From NCBI GenBank assembly GCA_944391215.1, contig CALXSR010000006.1:1-38268 (forward strand): 38,268 bases of DNA. Direction: 5' to 3'. The notes beneath the pieces were generated by a model. It had not been told where the DNA came from. It saw only the letters and a program-made list of their open reading frames with translations, and did no database searches. Each line of letters opens with the position of its first letter. Within the stretch, counting starts at the first letter, position 1. A program made the translations under genes and the position numbers. The stretch is from an uncultured Clostridia bacterium (GTDB taxonomy: Bacteria > Bacillota > Dehalobacteriia > UBA4068 > CALXSR01). This document shows, in pieces, positions 7,774-16,705 of this stretch.

Positions 7774-9255
7774 TTATCCTTCGATAATCGCTTTTTCTTC
7801 TGCCGCTAATTTTTGGTTGGCTTTTTCTACATGATCTTTGACGCCTTGTAACCAAATTTTTTGTTCTTCTACTTTTGCTGTTAAGTTTTGAATCATTTGT
7901 TCTACAGAAGACGTGCTTGGCCCACCGATGGTCAATTTGCTTTGTATGTTGTTAAACGGTTCCAAAACACTCTTAATTTGTTCGTTAGAAATTTCTAATT
8001 CATAGCCAAGCAAATCTTTGCAGCATTTTTTCATCATTTCCGAATCGATATCTTGAATGCCTAATTTCTTTTCATCCAAAATACCAACAGCATTGCCTAC
8101 AATATCATGTGCTTGGGTGAAAGAAATACCGTATTCTTTTACCATGAAATCGGCAAGATTGGTTACGGTGCAGTAGTTTTCTGCTGCATTTTTATATGCG
8201 CGTTCTTTGCGGATGCTGCAATGTTTAATGGTTTGCATTAACATGCCTAGAGAGGTATAAGCAGCTTTTAAACCATCCCAATACATAGCGCTGGTTTGCA
8301 ATTCATCCCCATTATTGGTATAAGGGGCGTTTTTCAAGGTACTAATACCGCTCATTAAAGCGCCAATGGCATGACTGGCTTTCCCTTTGGCATATTCTAA
8401 GCTCATGGGGTTTTTCTTTTGCGGCATGATGGAAGAGCAAATCGCAATTTCGCCGTCAAAATCTAAAGTCCCAAATTCATAAGTGGCCCAAATATATAAA
8501 TCTTCCGCAAAGCGAGAGATGTTAACAGACATTAAGGATAAGGCAGCATCTACTTCCAGGATATAATCGCGGGAACCAATGCAATCTAAGGAGTTTTCTA
8601 ATACTTTATCAAAACCCAATAGATCGGAGAGCATTTGCCGGTCGAGCGGGAAAGAAGAGCCGGCGAAGGCAGCCGTACCATAAGGGCATTGGTTGGTATT
8701 AATATAGGCCGCTTTTAAACGATCAAAATCGCGGGTAAAAGCGCTGGAAATTGCGGTTAAATAATGACCGAAAGTAATAGGTTGGCCCGGTTGGAAATGG
8801 GTATAGCCGGTAATAACGGTTTCGATATTTTCTTTGGCTTGCTGTAAAAGCACTGCTTGAAATTCCAAAAGACGATCGAATAATGCCCAGACAGATTTCC
8901 TTACTTGCATACGGGTTTGGGTAGCGGCTAAATCGTTACGACTGCGGCCAGTATGTAAACGACCGCCTACTTCACCCGCTTTTTTCATCATGGTTCTTTC
9001 CACATTGAAATATAAATCTTCTAATTGCGGGTCTAAACTTTCTTCGGTTAAAGTTTCCCAAGCATAGTTTAAACCGATTAAAATTTGTTTAATATCCTCT
9101 TTGGCCACAATACCTTGTTTGGCCAACATAACGGCGTATGCTTTGTTTGCCAACATCAATTCTTCATAACCGTTTTTAAATTCAGCATATAAACCGGGTA
9201 GAGTAATTTCCTTTACGTATTCTTCACATAAACCTACTTTAATCCGTTCTCTCAT
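7774..9255 (-). CDS. Argininosuccinate lyase/fumarase superfamily enzyme, copy A
   Basis: A 493-residue lyase of the superfamily that splits C-N bonds and usually releases fumarate. Superfamily blocks are HTGRSRND (101-108), GYTHFQPGQP (150-159), NSLDCIGSRDY (221-231) and CSSIMPQKKNP (273-283), which carries the catalytic Ser loop. It differs from true ArgH: Leu follows SRND instead of Gln, GSRD replaces SDRD, Met follows KKNP instead of Asp, and the NKDxQEDKE block is replaced by YTNNGDELQTS. The substrate is therefore probably not argininosuccinate. It is about three quarters identical by eye to the copy at 13746-15224, with the same start MRERIKVGLC. The start ATG at 9255 is preceded by a purine tract, and a plausible minus-strand promoter lies at 9328-9356. 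It reads away from the decayed gcvP-like operon. Confidence 0.9.
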   Translation of the reverse strand: MRERIKVGLCEEYVKEITLPGLYAEFKNGYEELMLANKAYAVMLAKQGIVAKEDIKQILIGLNYAWETLTEESLDPQLEDLYFNVERTMMKKAGEVGGRLHTGRSRNDLAATQTRMQVRKSVWALFDRLLEFQAVLLQQAKENIETVITGYTHFQPGQPITFGHYLTAISSAFTRDFDRLKAAYINTNQCPYGTAAFAGSSFPLDRQMLSDLLGFDKVLENSLDCIGSRDYILEVDAALSLMSVNISRFAEDLYIWATYEFGTLDFDGEIAICSSIMPQKKNPMSLEYAKGKASHAIGALMSGISTLKNAPYTNNGDELQTSAMYWDGLKAAYTSLGMLMQTIKHCSIRKERAYKNAAENYCTVTNLADFMVKEYGISFTQAHDIVGNAVGILDEKKLGIQDIDSEMMKKCCKDLLGYELEISNEQIKSVLEPFNNIQSKLTIGGPSTSSVEQMIQNLTAKVEEQKIWLQGVKDHVEKANQKLAAEEKAIIEG

Positions 9256-9327
9256 TTGGCGTAACCCCTTTCACTTTTCAAATTATTCTGGGAAAAGGTG
9301 ACAAATCAAGATGCTGCTTTCGTTTTT

Positions 9328-9356
9328 ATTATAGCCTTTTTCTTCTCATTTGACCA
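9328..9356 (-). promoter_or_regulatory. Probable promoter of lyase A
   Basis: On the minus strand TGGTCA (9351-9356), a 17-base spacer and TATAAT (9328-9333). The -10 is perfect and the -35 matches four of six positions. The rest of the 9256-9585 gap holds the opposing promoter and no gene or riboswitch that I can recognise. Confidence 0.6.
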
Positions 9357-9390
9357 TCTTTTTATCCTATTGCTATATATTTTAATTTAC

Positions 9391-9420
9391 TTGTAAATAG
9401 GTATGAAAAAGAGTTATAAT
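9391..9420 (+). promoter_or_regulatory. Probable promoter of the decayed gcvPA-like operon
   Basis: TTGTAA (9391-9396), an 18-base spacer and TATAAT (9415-9420). It would leave an untranslated leader of about 160 bases before the gcvPA-like start. The leader shows no glycine riboswitch that I can see. A second TATAAT-like box near 9470 is also possible. Confidence 0.5.
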
Positions 9421-9585
9421 ATAAAAGAAGCGTGTCATCTTTCTTATCTTATGTTTTAATTTTCTTTGTTATAATATTTGAAATGAAGAATAAAATTTAA
9501 TAAGTTTTGTTTTTTCCTATCATCTTGCTTTACAGCTGATTATGTTGCTGCAGCACAACCCCGTAAGAAATGAAGGAGGATGTCT

Positions 9586-11002
9586 ATGAAAGGATTTAAG
9601 AACCACCCTTATATCCCCAATTCAGATCTCCGGATTCAGAAAGAGATGTTAGCAGAATTAGGGCTAAACAGCCTGGAAGAGCTCCATGCGGAAGTGCCAA
9701 ATGAAATTAAATTAAAAGAGCGAATGCAGCTGGAAGCACCTTTCCCCGCAGAATATGACTTACGCCGTTATATGATGGGGATATTAAACAAAAACAAAGA
9801 CTGTACCGGAAACCTGTGCTTTTTGGGTGCTGGTTGCTGGCCGCATTATGTGCCTGCTATTTGTGATGAAATCAATGGCCGTGGAGAATTTTTAACGGCT
9901 TATTCGGGGGAACCCTATAATGATTTTGGCAAATAGCAGGCCTTATTTGAATATCAAAGTTTAATGGGCGAACTGGTAGATCTAGATGTGGTAAACATCC
10001 CTACTATGGATTGGGCCCAGGCAGTGGCTACCTCCGCTCGGATAGCAACTCGTATAAACGGTCGTAGTGAGGTTTTGGTTCCGGCTAATATGGCTCCTGA
10101 TCGTCTTTTGGTGATGGTCAATTATTGCAAACCGGATATTATGGTTCGGACCGTAAATTTTGACGCTGTTACCGGTCTTTTGGATTTGGCGGATTTACAA
10201 GAAAAGATATCGGAACAAGCGGCAGCCGTATATTTTGAAAATCCGGCATATTTGGGCTTTTTAGAAACGCAAGGGGAGCAAATTGCCCAAATAACGCATG
10301 CGGTGGGCGCAGAGTTAATCGTTGTTGTGAATCCCATTTCCTTAGGTATTATAACGTCCCCGGTTTCCTATGGGATGGATATGGTGTGTGGCGATATTCA
10401 ACCTTTGGGAATGCATATGAATTATGGCGGTGGGCAAGGTGGTTTTATTGCCGCTCCTGACGATCCGAAATATGTTGCAGAGTTCCCCTCTCGTTTGTGC
10501 GGTATTACTGGCACCAGTCAAAAAGGGGAATATGCTTTTGGTGATGTGGCCTTTGAACGCTTATCTTTTTGAACGCTTATCTTATAGTAGCAACTGAGAA
10601 AAAGCCAAAGAGTTTATTGGTACGCAAGCTGCTTTATGGGGCATTACGGCTGGTGTTTATCTATCCTTAATGGTCCCTACCGGTATGAAAGATATTGGAG
10701 AAACCATTTTGCAACGCAATGCCTATGTGAAGGAGAAAATTGCTTCTATACAAGGGGTATAGATAAAATATGATACCTTTTCTTTTGACGAATTTGTTGT
10801 TGATTTGAATGGCTGCGGTAAATCAGTTGCTGAAATCAATGCGATTTTGCGGGAAAAACATATTTTTGGCGGCAAAGATTTAAGCCGAGAATTTCCAGAA
10901 TTCGGCCAATGCGCCCTTTATTGTGTTACGGAAATTCATACCAAAGCGGCTATCGATTATTTGGTACGGTGTTTGCAGGATGCTGTGAAAGGGGGCCGCT
11001 AA
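9586..11002 (+). pseudogene. gcvPA-like glycine dehydrogenase subunit 1, inactivated
   Basis: The translation, followed through its breaks, covers a full-length GcvPA-type decarboxylase subunit of about 470 residues (HPYIPNSD at the start; SGEPYNDFGK; MHMNYGGGQGGFIAAPDDPKYV; ALWGITAGVYLSLMVP; FGQCALYCVTEIHTK at the end). Lesions: TAG at 9934-9936 between FGK and QALFEYQ, where the family has an aromatic residue such as Trp; an exact 16-bp tandem duplication at 10552-10583 that shifts the frame; then, in the restored frame, a TGA just before EKAKEFIGT and a TAG after ASIQGV. The SGEPYNDFGK block differs from the usual TPYQPE-type GcvPA sequence, so this was a variant subfamily. The ATG at 9586 is preferred because the one at 9580 overlaps the GGAGGA ribosome site. 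It is followed one base later by the gcvPB-like gene. Confidence 0.9.
10552..10583 (+). repeat. Exact 16-bp tandem duplication inside gcvPA-like pseudogene
   Basis: The 16 bases TTTGAACGCTTATCTT occur twice back to back (10552-10567 and 10568-10583). Sixteen is not a multiple of three, so the copy shifts the frame. Deleting one copy joins the upstream FERLS to the downstream frame leading to EKAKEFIGT. It looks like a replication slippage event. Confidence 0.95.
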
Positions 11003-11003
11003 T

Positions 11004-12575
11004 ATGGAAAAAATAGATCGAAGCAATTTGGTGAGAGATATTCATCAGGCAAAATGGGATGAACCAATTATTTTTGAAATGAGCGTTCCTGGGGAAAGGG
11101 GTATTTTGGTTGCCAAAGATGCAGAAATTGCTGAACAGGAAAGTCACGTTTTAGCAAATATCCCGGATTCTTTAAGAAGGAAAAAAGCCCCTGCTTTACC
11201 GGAAGTGGTGCAGCATCGTGTTTTGCGGCACTATGACCGGCTTTCGCAGGAAACTTTAGGCGTTGATCTTAACCTGGAAATTGGCCAAGGTACTTGCACC
11301 ATGAAATATAGTCCTGAAATTAATGAAGTGTTGACCAGAAGTTCAAAATTTGCCGATTTGCATCCGGAGCAAGATGCAGAAACCGTACAGGGCATTTTAG
11401 AAATTATCGATAAAGCGGACAAAGCAATGCAGGAAATTTCTGGGATGGATTGTTTTACCTTTCAAGCTGACGGCGGCAGTCAGGCGATTTTTACCATTGC
11501 TTCTTTGGTTCGTGCTTATCATGAATATCGTGGCGAAGGAGAGCAAAGAGATGAAATCATTACCACGGTTTATTCTTATCCTTCGGATGCGGCGGCTCCT
11601 CATGTTGCTGGTTATAAAGTAAAATATATTTTCTCTGATGAAGAGGGATATCCGGATTTTGAGTCTTTTCAAACTGCTATTTCTAACCGTACCGCAGCAT
11701 TTTTGGCGCTAACCCGGAAGACACCGGTGTCTATAATAAAAATGTTTTGAAGTTTACAAAGTTAGCGCATGAATACGGCGCTTTATGTTGTTATGACCAA
11801 GCCAATGCCAATGGCCTTTTGGACGTTACCAGGGCGAAAGAAGCCGGCTTTGACGCTTGTTTCTTTAATTTACATAAAATATTTTCTGCGCCGCATGGCA
11901 GCGGCGGGCCGGTTTGTGGGGCAGTAGGGGTAAATAAGGATTTGGAAAAATTTTTACCAATGCCTGTTTTAGCACAGGATGGCGAAAAATATTATTTGGA
12001 TTATGATCGTCCTTATTCTATTGGTAAGGTAAGAAGCTATCAAGGGGCAACGCAAGTGGTCTTGAAAACATATGCCTGGATTCGTAGTCTTGGGACGAAA
12101 GGTTTATATGAAGTTGCTAAAATTGCTATTTTAAACAATAATTATCTGTTCCAAAAATTAATGGACACCAAAGGAATTGACGCTCCTTATATTCAAGGAA
12201 AACAAAGAGTAGAACAAGTACGTTATAGTTTGGAAAAATTATATCAGGATACTGGTGTGGGTACTGCTGACGTGCAAAGAAGGATGATGGATTTTGCTAC
12301 CCATTATTGGGCCAGCCATCAACCCATATTATGTAGCAGAACCGATGACATTAGAGCCAACGGAAACCCCATCCAAAGCGGACTTGGATGCATATATTGC
12401 TACCCTGCAGCAGGTGATTCGTGAGGCTTATGCGGATCCAGAGCATTTTAAAAATGCGCCTTTTTGCAGCGTATGCCATAAAATAGACAATTCTTGTATG
12501 GATGATCCCCAGCAGTGGGCGATTACTTGGCGGGCTTACCAAAAAAATTCCGTTAAGGGAGTTTGTAAAGCATGA
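11004..12575 (+). pseudogene. gcvPB-like glycine dehydrogenase subunit 2, frameshifted
   Basis: A GcvPB-type subunit of about 520 residues when read across frames. The PLP-lysine motif is kept as FNLHKIFSAPHGSGGP, and the N-terminal block LGSCTMKYSP of the family appears as IGQGTCTMKYSPEINE. Two single-base lesions break it. Near 11710-11716 a base is missing in the C run after CTAA, where one extra C restores LTPEDTGVYNKNVLKF. Near 12330 an extra A in CCCATATTATG breaks PYYVAEPMTLEPTE. It starts one base after the gcvPA-like stop, and its own stop overlaps the next start (ATGA), so the genes once formed a tight operon. No H-protein, T-protein or lipoamide dehydrogenase gene is nearby. Confidence 0.9.
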
Positions 12576-13682
12576 AAAAGATTGGTTTGCTGGTAAATCC
12601 TATTGCCGGAATGGGCGGTAGGGTTGGACTAAAAGGAACGGATGGCTTAGCGAGGGAGGCTTTGCTGCTGGGGGCGGAACAGTTGGCGCTACAAAAGCGT
12701 TTCGCGCTCTGCAAAAAGTGCAAGCGGAAAAAGAAAAATTTCTTGTTTTATGTGGCCCTGGCTTTTTAGAGAGCAGGAAGCGCAACAAGCCGGGCTATCA
12801 TATCAAGTATTGCCTATTGCGGTACAAAATAACGTGGCGGATAGCAAACTGTTATGTCAACTTTTTTTACAAGAAGCAGTAGACGGTATTATTTTTGCCG
12901 GGGGCGACGGTACAGCTCGCGATGTTTTAGATGCTACAAAAGGGAAGGTGCCAGTTATTGGCATTCCCGCCGGAGTAAAAATCCATTCTGGCGTTTTTGC
13001 GAAAAAAACAGAGGCTGCAGGAGAATTGTTGCGGGAGTTTATTTTAGATATTTTGCATGGCCAAGAAGAAGCAGAAGTAATGGATATTGATGAAAATTTA
13101 TACCGAGAGGGCATGGTAGCAGCTAAATTATACGGTTATTTATCGGTACCTTTTAATAAGCAGTTATTACAGGGCAAGAAGGCCCGTAGTCAACCGTCGG
13201 GGGCTGCGAGTCAGCAGTCGATTGCTTGGGATATTATCGATAATATGCATGATGCTATTTTGTATTTGGTGGGCCCCGGTTCTACCACTAGCTGCATTAT
13301 GAAAGTATTGCAATTGCCTTATACTTTAATTGGGATTGACGCCGTTTATCAAAAGCAATTGATTGGGAAAGATTTAAATGAAATGGCTATTTTAAAGCTT
13401 TTGCAACAATTTAAGCCGCAAAACACCAAATTGATTTTAACGCCTATCAGTGGGCAAGGAATTCTATTGGGCCGCGGTAATCAGCAGATTAGTCCGAATG
13501 TATTGCGTCTTTTGGGAAAAGAAAATTTTATCATCATTGCTTGTACCAATAAGTTGGTGGAGCTGCATGGAAAACCATTTTGTTTAGATACGGGATATCC
13601 GGAAATAGACATAGCTTTACGGGGATATTATCCCGTAGTGACTGGTTATAAGGAAGAAGTTGTTTATAAAGTGGATGCTTAG
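12572..13682 (+). pseudogene. ATP-NAD kinase-like (AcoX/NADK fold) protein, frameshifted
   Basis: Read through two frame changes this is a protein of about 370 residues in the NAD-kinase superfamily. It starts [24 protein letters not shown], has the diagnostic GGDGTARDV and IGIPAGVKIHSGVF, and ends in the domain typical of AcoX-like stand-alone members (YLVGPGSTT; GRGNQQISPNVL). The first shift lies just before 12691 and the second near 12770; the middle frame reads [12 protein letters not shown] then [10 protein letters not shown]. Family members phosphorylate NAD or related substrates; the AcoX subgroup is often placed beside catabolic operons without a proven role. It is joined to the gcvPB-like gene by an ATGA overlap and is 63 bases before lyase B, so all four were probably one transcription unit. 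Confidence 0.85.
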
Positions 13683-13745
13683 GATGTATTTTCTTTGCAA
13701 AAGGCAAAGATGAAATTTAAAACAAAATAAAGGGGGCTTTTATTC

Positions 13746-15224
13746 ATGAGAGAACGAATTAAAGTAGGTTTATGTGATGAATTTGTCAACCAAATTTCTT
13801 TGCCCGGCTTAGCTGCAGATTATAGCCATGGTTTTGAGGAAATGATTCTTTTAAACAAGGCTTTTGCCGTAATGCTAGCTAAACAAGGTATTGTGGCCAA
13901 AGAAGATATTAAACAAATTTTAGAAGGTTTGGAATACGCTCACCAAAATTTAAAACCGGAACAATTAGATCCGCAGTTAGAAGATTTATATTTCAATGTG
14001 GAAAGAACCATGATGAAAAAAGCAGGCGCAGTTGGCGGCCGTTTGCATACCGGCCGCAGCCGCAATGATATTTTGGCCACCCAAACCAGAATGATGATTC
14101 GTCCTACCGTTTATTCCGTTATGGAAAGATTACTCGCCTTCCAGGATATTTTATTACAAAAAGCGGAAGAAAATTTGGAAACTGTCATTACTGGTTACAC
14201 TCATTTTCAACCGGGGCAACCCATTACATATGGTCATTATTTAACAACCATGGCCAGTGCTTTTGTACGCGACTTCGACCGGATTAAAGCTGCCTATATC
14301 AATACCAACCAAAGCCCCTATGGTGCGGCTGCTTTTGCTGGTTCCGGTTTTGCGATTGATCGGCAATACTTAAGTGAATTATTGGGTTTTGACCGTATTT
14401 TGGAAAACTCTTTGGATTGCATTGGTTCCCGCGATTATATTGTAGAATTAGATGCTGCTTATGCGATGATGATGCTGAATGTTTCCCGTTTTGCGGAAGA
14501 TTTATATATTTGGGCTACGCATGAATTTGGTACTTTGGATTTTAGTGGGGAAATTGCGATTTGCTCCTCCATCATGCCGCAAAAGAAAAATCCCATGAGC
14601 TTGGAATATGCTAGAGGAAAATCCGGTCATGCCATTGGTATTTTAGTTTCGGCTATGACTGCCTTAAAAGGTTCTTCTTATACCAATAACGGTGACGAAC
14701 ATGAAGCGCACACTTTATATTGGGAAGGCTTGAAACAAACGATGACCGGTTTGGAAATGTTATTGCAAACAGTGAAATATAGCAGCGTAAGAAAAGAACG
14801 CGCTTATGAAAACACTGCTACCAATTATTGTACTGTAACAAATTTGGCTGATTTTATGGTAAAAGAATATGGTATTTCTTTCACCCAAGCGCATGATATT
14901 GTAGGCAATGCTTTGGCCATTTTAGATGAAAACAAATTGGGTATTCGCGATATGGATAGCAAAATGATACGGAAATGTTGCAAAGATTTGCTTGGTCATG
15001 AATTAGAAATTACGGATGAACAAATTGAAGGCGTTTTGGAACCGTTTAACAATATTCAAGGCAAAATTACCATTGGCGGACCGAGTACTGCTTCTGTGAC
15101 GCAAATGATTCAAAACTTAACGGCTAAAGTAGCAGAACAAAAAGAATGGTTGCAAGGGGCAGAAGATCATGTTACCAAAGCATATGCCAAATTAGCGGAA
15201 GAAGAAAAGAAAATTGTTGGCTAG
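13746..15224 (+). CDS. Argininosuccinate lyase/fumarase superfamily enzyme, copy B
   Basis: A 492-residue intact paralogue of the lyase at 7774-9255, with the same landmarks at the same positions: HTGRSRND (101-108), GYTHFQPGQP (150-159), GSRD (227-230), CSSIMPQKKNPMSLEYA (273-289), then SYTNNGDEHEAH. It shares the departures from true ArgH listed for copy A, so it should act on a related but different N-substituted substrate. The two differ mainly at surface-like positions and around ELQTSAMYWDGL versus EHEAHTLYWEGL, which lies near the family's active-site entrance and could alter specificity. The ATG follows AAAGGGGGC. It is the only open gene of the gcvPA / gcvPB / NADK-like operon. A strong terminator follows 22 bases later. 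Confidence 0.9.
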   Translation: MRERIKVGLCDEFVNQISLPGLAADYSHGFEEMILLNKAFAVMLAKQGIVAKEDIKQILEGLEYAHQNLKPEQLDPQLEDLYFNVERTMMKKAGAVGGRLHTGRSRNDILATQTRMMIRPTVYSVMERLLAFQDILLQKAEENLETVITGYTHFQPGQPITYGHYLTTMASAFVRDFDRIKAAYINTNQSPYGAAAFAGSGFAIDRQYLSELLGFDRILENSLDCIGSRDYIVELDAAYAMMMLNVSRFAEDLYIWATHEFGTLDFSGEIAICSSIMPQKKNPMSLEYARGKSGHAIGILVSAMTALKGSSYTNNGDEHEAHTLYWEGLKQTMTGLEMLLQTVKYSSVRKERAYENTATNYCTVTNLADFMVKEYGISFTQAHDIVGNALAILDENKLGIRDMDSKMIRKCCKDLLGHELEITDEQIEGVLEPFNNIQGKITIGGPSTASVTQMIQNLTAKVAEQKEWLQGAEDHVTKAYAKLAEEEKKIVG

Positions 15225-15246
15225 TTGGCTCATCGATAGAAATAGA

Positions 15247-15277
15247 AAAAGGCAACCGTAAAACGGTTGCCTTTTTT
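15247..15277. terminator. Bidirectional terminator between lyase B and serS
   Basis: AAAAGGCAACCGT and ACGGTTGCCTTTT form a long perfect stem with a short AAA loop and T/A tails on both strands, between two converging genes. Confidence 0.92.
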
Positions 15278-15285
15278 ATTGCATA

Positions 15286-16569
15286 TTACTCAGTAATTTT
15301 TTCTTTCCCACCCATATACATTTGTAATGGTTTCGGAATGCGAATGCTGCCGTCAGCTTGCAAGTTGTTTTCTAAAAAGGCGATTAACATGCGCGGCGGC
15401 GCTACTACTGTATTGTTCAAAGTGTGGGCAAAGTAATTGCCTTTTTCCTTATTTTTAATACGAATCCCCAAACGTCTGGCTTGCGCGTCTCCTAAATTGG
15501 AGCAACTTCCTACTTCAAAATATTTTTGTTGACGAGGGGACCAAGCTTCTACGTCAATACTTTTTACTTTTAAATCGGCCAGATCACCGGAGCAACATTC
15601 TAAGGTACGCACTGGAATATCCAAAGACCGGAAAAAATCTACCGTATTTTGATATAGTTTTACAAACCACTGCGGACTGTCTTCTGGTTCACATACCACA
15701 ATCATTTCTTGCTTTTCAAATTGATGAATTCGGTAAACGCCACGTTCTTCAATGCCATGAGCGCCTACTTCTTTGCGGAAACAAGGGGAATAACTGGTTA
15801 ACGTTTGCGGTAATTGTTCCGCATCTAAAATGGTGTCAATAAATTTACCAATCATAGAGTGTTCGCTGGTACCAATTAAATATAAATCTTCCCCTTCGAT
15901 TTTATACATCATGTTTTCCATTTCGGTAAAACTCATTACGCCGGTTACCACATTGCTACGAATCATGAAAGGCGGGATATAATAGGTAAAGCCACGGTCA
16001 ATCATAAAATCGCGCGCATAGGATAAAATGGCGGAATGTAATCTGGCAATGTCGCCGCAAAGATAATAAAAACCGTTGCCGCTGGTTTTGCGGGCGCTAT
16101 CTAAATCAATACCGTGGAGGCGTTCCATAATATCCACGTGGTACGGAATTTCAAAATCTGGTACTACTGGTTCGCCAAAACGTTCTACTTCCACATTTTC
16201 ACTATCATCTTTTCCAATAGGGACTGAATCATCAATGATATTGGGGATAATCAGCATCCGTTCCCGAATTTCGGCGCTTAGCTTGTCCTCTAAAACTTCT
16301 AAGTCAGCCAATTCTTGCGACATAGCGTTAACTTGTTCTTTGTTTTTTTCAGCTTCTTCCTTTTTGCCTTGTCCCATCAATTTACCAATTTCTTTACTGA
16401 TGCTATTGCGTTGACTGCGCAAATAGTCTCCCCGGCTTTTGGCATCGCGGAATTGTTGATCTAAGGAAATCACTTCATCTACCAAAGGTAGTTTTTCGTC
16501 TTGAAATTTCTTTTTGATATTTTCTTTAATTAAATCAGGATTGGTGCGAAACAACTTGATATCTAACAT
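15286..16569 (-). CDS. serS: Seryl-tRNA synthetase, atypical form
   Basis: A 427-residue class II synthetase that charges tRNA-Ser. The N-terminal coiled-coil tRNA-binding arm is present (about residues 30-100, rich in Lys/Glu). Motif 2 is FRKEVGAHGIEERGVYRIHQFEKQE (264-288) and motif 3 keeps its Arg in APPRMLIAFLENN (390-402). Several active-site stretches differ from the usual bacterial form: TSE (234-236) for TAE, FEVGSCSN for FEVSSCSN, and HTLNNTVVAPPR for HTLNGSGLAVGR. The RGVYRIHQFEKQE and IDVEAWSPRQQKY segments look closer to archaeal/eukaryotic-type SerRS. The start ATG follows AGGAGG. A promoter sits 49 bases upstream, leaving no room for a T-box leader. It may be a second SerRS rather than the main one, given its place inside an accessory region. 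Confidence 0.92.
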   Translation of the reverse strand: MLDIKLFRTNPDLIKENIKKKFQDEKLPLVDEVISLDQQFRDAKSRGDYLRSQRNSISKEIGKLMGQGKKEEAEKNKEQVNAMSQELADLEVLEDKLSAEIRERMLIIPNIIDDSVPIGKDDSENVEVERFGEPVVPDFEIPYHVDIMERLHGIDLDSARKTSGNGFYYLCGDIARLHSAILSYARDFMIDRGFTYYIPPFMIRSNVVTGVMSFTEMENMMYKIEGEDLYLIGTSEHSMIGKFIDTILDAEQLPQTLTSYSPCFRKEVGAHGIEERGVYRIHQFEKQEMIVVCEPEDSPQWFVKLYQNTVDFFRSLDIPVRTLECCSGDLADLKVKSIDVEAWSPRQQKYFEVGSCSNLGDAQARRLGIRIKNKEKGNYFAHTLNNTVVAPPRMLIAFLENNLQADGSIRIPKPLQMYMGGKEKITE

Positions 16570-16617
16570 AATTTTCCTCCTTGCTCAAAAGCAAAATGGA
16601 TTTTTAATTTTCTATAT

Positions 16618-16646
16618 ATTATATCCTGTTTGCAGGCTTTTTACAA
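16618..16646 (-). promoter_or_regulatory. Promoter of serS
   Basis: On the minus strand TTGTAA (16641-16646), a 17-base spacer and a perfect TATAAT (16618-16623). The expected leader is only about 40 bases, too short for a T-box. Confidence 0.65.
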
Positions 16647-16705
16647 GTAGTAGGCAAGAATCGTATCTTTTGCTATAATATATCTTAAGGCATTAGGAGG
16701 TTAAA

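Noticed and set aside
9421..9579. Glycine riboswitch ahead of the gcvPA-like gene
   Set aside because: The leader is long enough, but I cannot find the conserved aptamer core; the only feature is a TGCTGCAGCA palindrome.
16570..16705. T-box leader for serS
   Set aside because: The promoter is only about 50 bases before the start codon, and there is no T-box sequence or terminator pair.
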